A DNA stretch of 64,000 nucleotides. Source: MPNP01 sp965221445 (GTDB taxonomy: Bacteria; Pseudomonadota; Alphaproteobacteria; Rhodobacterales; Rhodobacteraceae). Made by a program: the position numbers and the translations under genes. Below, piece after piece: positions 62,820 through 64,000 of the stretch; the first letter of the stretch is position 1, and each line of letters opens with the position of its first letter. The stretch is from the NCBI GenBank assembly GCA_965221445.1, contig CBDCSF010000013.1:62001-126000 (forward strand), in the 5' to 3' direction. The notes beneath the pieces are model-generated. The model saw nothing but the letters and a program-made list of their open reading frames with translations, ran no database searches and was not told where the DNA came from.

Positions 62820-63185
62820 TCAGGAATTATGTTCTCTAATGGTCTCAGCCGCCTTTTGATCGAATGCGATTTCTTTTTCCTGAAATAATTGATCAAGTTC
62901 ACCCGAAAGTGTCATTTCAGTAATTATATCACAACCCCCGATGAATTCTCCTTTGACATAGAGTTGAGGTATCGTTGGCCAGTCTGAAAAAGCCTTAATT
63001 CCCTCACGAATGTCATTGTCGGCAAGGACATTCACATCTTGATAGTTAATATTCAGGTAATTCAATACTCCGACCACCCTTGAAGAAAAACCACATTGGG
63101 GTGTCACTTTGGTGCCCTTCATAAACAGTACAACATCTGAGCTGTCTACGGTTTCTTGTATATATTTCTTGATTTCTTGATTCAT
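62820..63185 (-). CDS. grxD: monothiol glutaredoxin (Grx4/GrxD type)
   Basis: 121-residue monothiol glutaredoxin that carries [2Fe-2S] clusters with glutathione. The active motif is CGFS in VTPQCGFSSRVVGVL, with WPTIPQLYVKGEFIGGCDI containing the cis-Pro and glutathione site. The motif before it reads FMKGTKVTPQ rather than the commoner GTPxxPQ. Paired with bolA 5 bp upstream, the usual BolA-Grx partnership in iron-sulfur and iron sensing. Confidence 0.95.
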   Translation of the reverse strand: MNQEIKKYIQETVDSSDVVLFMKGTKVTPQCGFSSRVVGVLNYLNINYQDVNVLADNDIREGIKAFSDWPTIPQLYVKGEFIGGCDIITEMTLSGELDQLFQEKEIAFDQKAAETIREHNS

Positions 63186-63190
63186 ACCAA

Positions 63191-63433
63191 CTACTCCGGT
63201 GCTTTCGTTGTTAAAGCCAATGCATGCAACTCACCATTTGGACCGTCCATTTTACCCTTTAAGGCAGCATAAACGGCTCGCTGCTGTTGTACTCTGTTCT
63301 TACCTCGGAAACTTTCATCAATAACTTCTGCAGAATAATGGTTTCCATCGCCAGCCAAATCACGGATGGTAATTTTCGCATTTGGAAAGGCTGATTGGAT
63401 GAGTTCCTTTAATTCAATTTGTGAAATAGCCAT
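63191..63433 (-). CDS. bolA: BolA/IbaG family protein
   Basis: 80-residue BolA-fold protein, short IbaG-like type. It has the helix ISQIELKELIQSAFPNA, the HYSAEVIDESFRGKN stretch with the cluster-ligand His, and the C-terminal LHALALTTKAPE. It is expected to form a [2Fe-2S]-bridged heterodimer with the monothiol glutaredoxin encoded 5 bp downstream. Confidence 0.93.
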   Translation of the reverse strand: MAISQIELKELIQSAFPNAKITIRDLAGDGNHYSAEVIDESFRGKNRVQQQRAVYAALKGKMDGPNGELHALALTTKAPE

Positions 63434-63570
63434 GACTCTAGATATCTTTGTTCCTTGGAAAGGAAAATGACTGGGCTCAACCCATCAAGTTTATTTATTA
63501 AACAGACTTGCATATTATTACCATTTAGGTTGGAAGCAACAATTGACAAGTTTACAGGTAAGGGATTTGA

Positions 63571-63999
63571 CTAAACCGGCTTTTTTATTTCAGATAAAAT
63601 AAAATCACTGAATACCCTCAATTTCTTTGAATCCCTTAACTCATATGAATAAGCAAGGTACAAAGGAATTAGTTCTGACTTAAACCTAGGTAGAATCTGA
63701 ATTAAATTTGGTACAACATCCGCAACATAACCCGGTAAGACACCTATTCCCAAATTATTTTTTACTCCTAAAAATACCCCATAATAGTTATTTATCAGCA
63801 TGTGATAGTCCACCTTAAGTGAAAATATCTTACTAATGAACTCTTTAGCTGTAGGTGCATCCAAAGCAGTATCTTTTTGACTGATTAGACGATGCTTTGA
63901 TAATTCCTCAATATTTTCTGGTATCCCGTATGCTTCGGCGTATTCCTGTGTTATGAACAAGCCCATAAAAGTTGTCATGATCTTTTTTCTTACAATATC
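63571..63999 (-). CDS. LysR-type regulator, C-terminal part (cut by window edge)
   Basis: The frame is open to the right edge, so this is the 3' portion of a gene whose start lies outside the window; the ATG at 63978 is only an internal Met. The visible 142 residues match the effector-binding domain of LysR regulators (GLFITQEYAEAYGIPENIEEL, then GVKNNLGIGVLPGYVAD, and the late hydrophobic/basic end LRVFSDFILSEIKK). The DNA-binding domain and target genes are not visible. Confidence 0.75.
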   Translation of the reverse strand, partial: DIVRKKIMTTFMGLFITQEYAEAYGIPENIEELSKHRLISQKDTALDAPTAKEFISKIFSLKVDYHMLINNYYGVFLGVKNNLGIGVLPGYVADVVPNLIQILPRFKSELIPLYLAYSYELRDSKKLRVFSDFILSEIKKPV

Positions 64000-64000
64000 T

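Noticed and set aside
1..64000. CRISPR arrays, rRNA genes, prophage modules, toxin-antitoxin pairs, replication origin
   Set aside because: I looked for spaced short direct repeats, rRNA-like sequence, phage structural genes, paired small toxin/antitoxin genes and DnaA-box clusters, and saw none.

Overview
The window looks like a chromosome segment of an AT-rich (roughly 40% G+C by eye), free-living, aerobic alphaproteobacterium, probably marine. The evidence is the gene order: glyS followed by a ppdK-type gene, dacC-tmk-holB-tatD-MBL, carA divergent from yqeY, pdhA-pdhB(lipoyl)-pdhC with an ftsB-like gene, tkt-gap-pgk divergent from a coiled-coil gene plus zapA, and TRAP and Pot-type transporters. 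TTG and GTG starts are common. I cannot place it to genus.

Layout. 1-9.4 kb (mostly +): 3' part of glyS, a PPDK-like gene, a SleB-type hydrolase, glmM, a UbiH-type monooxygenase and ilvC. 9.5-13.8 kb: carA (-), yqeY (+), ctaD (-) and lipB (-), with a 13-bp hairpin terminator between the convergent yqeY and ctaD. 14-19.1 kb: tRNA-Leu(GAG), then a four-gene polyamine-type ABC transporter. 19.2-24.6 kb (-): dacC, tmk, holB, tatD, an MBL-fold hydrolase and an AEC transporter. 24.8-27.7 kb: tRNA-Ser(UGA), then a zinc-starvation islet (zur, a DUF1826 gene, a perfect Zur-type operator and a COG0523 GTPase). 28-31.9 kb: a beta-hydroxyacid dehydrogenase with a TRAP transporter. 32.2-36.7 kb (-): acsA, rpe, a thioredoxin-like protein and pobA. 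36.9-39.4 kb: pxpB-pxpC-pxpA (5-oxoprolinase). 39.4-40.6 kb (-): rpsF-rpsR-rplI. 40.8-46.2 kb: fabD-fabG-acpP, a HisA-like gene, fabF and mltG.

46.4-52.1 kb is the accessory stretch. It holds a large 2OG-Fe(II) oxygenase gene, a decayed IS5-type element inserted just upstream of its start, several broken small genes, and a second, identical 378-bp copy of the right end of the element. From 52.1 kb the core genome resumes: cysE, the pyruvate dehydrogenase genes, ftsB-like, pgk, gap, tkt, a repeat-bearing coiled-coil gene with zapA, grxD, bolA, and a LysR-type gene cut by the window edge.

Most of the window is ordinary core metabolism. The items most worth a second look are the HisA-like protein inside the fatty-acid cluster with altered catalytic positions, the PPDK-like protein whose nucleotide-binding half looks eroded, the DUF1826 protein with a 2OG-oxygenase-like residue pattern under probable Zur control, the 141-bp in-frame tandem repeats next to zapA, and the pseudogene/IS islet.
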